A stretch of DNA of 8,043 nucleotides from Acidobacteriaceae bacterium (GTDB lineage: Bacteria; Acidobacteriota; Terriglobia; Terriglobales; Acidobacteriaceae), in the NCBI GenBank assembly GCA_003162495.1, contig PMOF01000222.1:1-8043 (forward strand), written 5' to 3'. Below are positions 6,701 to 8,043 of the stretch, piece after piece (the first letter of the stretch is position 1; every line of letters begins with the position of its first letter). Below the pieces are notes generated by a model. It saw nothing but the letters and a program-made list of their open reading frames with translations. It ran no database searches and was not told where the DNA came from. The translations under genes were made by a program, and so were the position numbers.

Positions 6701-6828
6701 CATTTTCGCTCTAACTGTTTACTCTCCGCTTCGGCTTCTGTGCTCTCCCACCCATTGTGCAAAGGACGCACAATGGATGGGGCACGGTGGATTCTGTTAA
6801 CACTTGAGTTGAAAATGCTCTAACGCGC
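6690..6828. repeat. Long palindromic intergenic element
   Basis: TAGAGCATTTTC (6696-6707) is perfectly inverted as GAAAATGCTCTA (6811-6822). The similarity extends imperfectly outward (GCGC-type ends at 6692-6695 and 6824-6828) and inward for about another dozen bases. The centre is a strong hairpin: CCATTGTGC (6752-6760) with GCACAATGG (6768-6776) around a seven-base loop, prolonged by CCCA/TGGG after one mismatch. The whole folds into one long stem-loop without coding capacity. It ends with TGGGGCAC-type sequence also seen near position 344, suggesting a dispersed repeat family. Confidence 0.55.
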
Positions 6829-6950
6829 GATGGGGCCTGGCGTCGGGAATCACCGTGGATGCGGATGGGAGTGATATAACGTTTCCCATAGGGCGGCGAT
6901 TGGACAAGGGCAATGGGGCGGGAGTACGATCCAGCCGGAATTTTTTGAGG

Positions 6951-7009
6951 GGCCGGCACGGTGCTGAATCTGGGCATCCGGGCCGGCAACATCTGAATTT
7001 GGGACCGGG
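6951..7009 (+). promoter_or_regulatory. Imperfect 30-base tandem repeat in the substrate-binding-protein leader
   Basis: Two copies begin with GGCCGGCA at 6951 and 6981. Each continues with CTGAAT (6964-6969 and 6993-6998), then one variable base, then TGGG (6971-6974 and 7000-7003). The second copy runs into the Shine-Dalgarno of the gene at 7018. A duplicated regulator site or a leader duplication are both possible. The rest of 6829-6950 holds only a TATAAC hexamer (6875-6880) without a fitting -35, and no gene. Confidence 0.45.
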
Positions 7010-7017
7010 AGGAAAGC

Positions 7018-8007
7018 ATGAAAGCGAAGAAGACCACTGCGTTGGCGTTGCTGACATTGGGGGTTGCGTTCCTGTCAGGGTGCGGAGCGCGGCACTCGGA
7101 CAAAGAAGTTTACTATCTGATTTCAGCAGATTCGGCATTGCCCTACTGGCAGACGGCGGCGACCGGCTTCAAGGCCGCGGCGGCGCAATATCATGTGACG
7201 GCCAGGGTGGTGGGGCCTGACGGACACGATCCGCAGGCCGAGGCAGCCGAGCTGCAGAAAGCGATTGCGTCCAAGCCGGCGGGCATCCTGATTTCCGTAG
7301 CCGATATTTCCGTGCTGCAGCCGCAGATCGATGCTGCGGTGAGCGCTGGGATTCCGGTGATTACGATGGATTCCGATGCGGCGGGGAGCCGGCGGCTGTA
7401 TTTCATCGGAACCAACAACCTGGAAGCTGGGCAGATGGGCGGACGCCGGGTGATTCAGAAGCTGGGCGGCAAGGGGAACGTGGTGTTCTTCACCCTTTCA
7501 GGCCAGCCCAACCTGGAGGACCGGCTGAAGGGATTCAAGGATGTATTTCAGAGCCGGCCGGAGATCAAGATCGTGGACGTGGTGGATATCAAGGGCGACG
7601 CGCGAACCGCATTCGATTGGACACAGGAATCCTTGCCGTTGTCCGGCCCGAAGAAGATCGACGCTTTTATCTGCCTGGATTCCGCCTCGGGCAAGACGGT
7701 GGCCGATGCGATCAAACGGAGCGGCGGAGGCCGGCTACTGGTGGCCTGGGATGTGAATCAGGACACGCTGGACGGCATCAAGGCCGGAGTCATCGATTCA
7801 ACGATCGCGCAGAAGCCCTTCACGATGGGCTATCTGGGGTTGAAGGGACTGGATGAGGTGTTCCACGCGCCGCCCAAGCAACTGGGCAAGGACTACAGCG
7901 CGGATGCTTTTGCGCCCTATCCGGCGTTTGTGGATACGGGGACTTCGCTGGTGGACAGCAGCAATGTGGATTTGTACATTGCGTCGGCGGCGGACCACCA
8001 GAGGTAA
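7018..8007 (+). CDS. Sugar-type ABC transporter substrate-binding lipoprotein (periplasmic binding protein type 1)
   Basis: This 329-aa secreted lipoprotein is probably the solute receptor of a ribose/simple-sugar class ABC importer. The N-terminus is a lipoprotein signal: KKTTALALLTLGVAF followed by lipobox LSGC, with Cys22 the lipidated residue. The mature part follows the Peripla_BP_4 (RbsB-like) pattern: YYLISADSALPYWQTAATGFKAAA (32-55), repeated lysine/Ala helix, KPAGILISV (86-94), GIPVITMDSDA (111-121), NNLEAGQMGG near 133-142, and a C-terminal AWDVNQDTLDGIKAGVIDSTIAQ. The start ATG 7018 has an excellent GGGAGG at 7007-7012. No ATPase or permease is in the window; they may follow beyond 8043. 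The ligand cannot be told; sugars are the family default, but purine nucleosides or autoinducers use the same fold. Confidence 0.88.
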   Translation: MKAKKTTALALLTLGVAFLSGCGARHSDKEVYYLISADSALPYWQTAATGFKAAAAQYHVTARVVGPDGHDPQAEAAELQKAIASKPAGILISVADISVLQPQIDAAVSAGIPVITMDSDAAGSRRLYFIGTNNLEAGQMGGRRVIQKLGGKGNVVFFTLSGQPNLEDRLKGFKDVFQSRPEIKIVDVVDIKGDARTAFDWTQESLPLSGPKKIDAFICLDSASGKTVADAIKRSGGGRLLVAWDVNQDTLDGIKAGVIDSTIAQKPFTMGYLGLKGLDEVFHAPPKQLGKDYSADAFAPYPAFVDTGTSLVDSSNVDLYIASAADHQR

Positions 8008-8043
8008 GGAGATTTCCGGATTCGGACGGATACGGCTCGAACG

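Noticed and set aside
1..8043. tRNA, rRNA, CRISPR array, prophage or defence genes
   Set aside because: I looked for cloverleaf-like segments, regularly spaced direct repeats and relevant protein motifs on both strands by eye and found none. The repeats present are palindromic and irregular.

Overview
The window looks like a chromosomal segment of a high-GC Gram-negative bacterium, most probably an acidobacterium of class Terriglobia. This rests on the pairing tsaB-rimI and psd-pssA, the style of the proteins, and intergenic palindromes (GGCTGAAGCCG-type units, TGGGGCAC-type units) that resemble dispersed repeats I associate with that group. The taxonomic call is an inference; no rRNA or other marker gene is present.

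Layout. Positions 1-443 hold no gene I can support. On the + strand, tsaB (489-1178) and rimI (1175-1648) overlap by an ATGA junction and form a translation-associated pair (tRNA t6A synthesis and ribosomal-protein N-acetylation). After a 180-base gap with a candidate promoter comes a small DUF465/YdcH-like gene (1829-2038). Next is a tight phospholipid operon: psd (2181-2882) overlapping pssA (2879-3787), which together make phosphatidylserine and convert it to phosphatidylethanolamine. Twenty bases further is an aspartate-semialdehyde-dehydrogenase homologue (3808-4842) that lacks the catalytic cysteine and histidine and looks like a pseudoenzyme. A small orphan AbrB/SpoVT-type gene (4951-5130) ends this block.

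The - strand carries a dGTPase-family HD-domain phosphohydrolase (dgt, about 5352-6452). Its frame is open and conserved through the N-terminus but has no ATG, GTG or TTG where the protein should begin. The 565 bases between dgt and the last gene are repeat-rich: a 124-base element with 10-base inverted ends appears to be inserted in the edge of a second, roughly 139-base palindromic element, with an 11-base direct duplication at the junction.

The last gene (7018-8007, + strand) encodes a lipoprotein sugar-type ABC substrate-binding protein, preceded by an imperfect 30-base tandem repeat in its leader. Its transporter partners, if present, lie beyond the right edge.

Most genes here are core metabolism. 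The points worth attention are the ASADH pseudoenzyme attached to the phospholipid operon, the missing dgt start codon, and the nested repeat elements.
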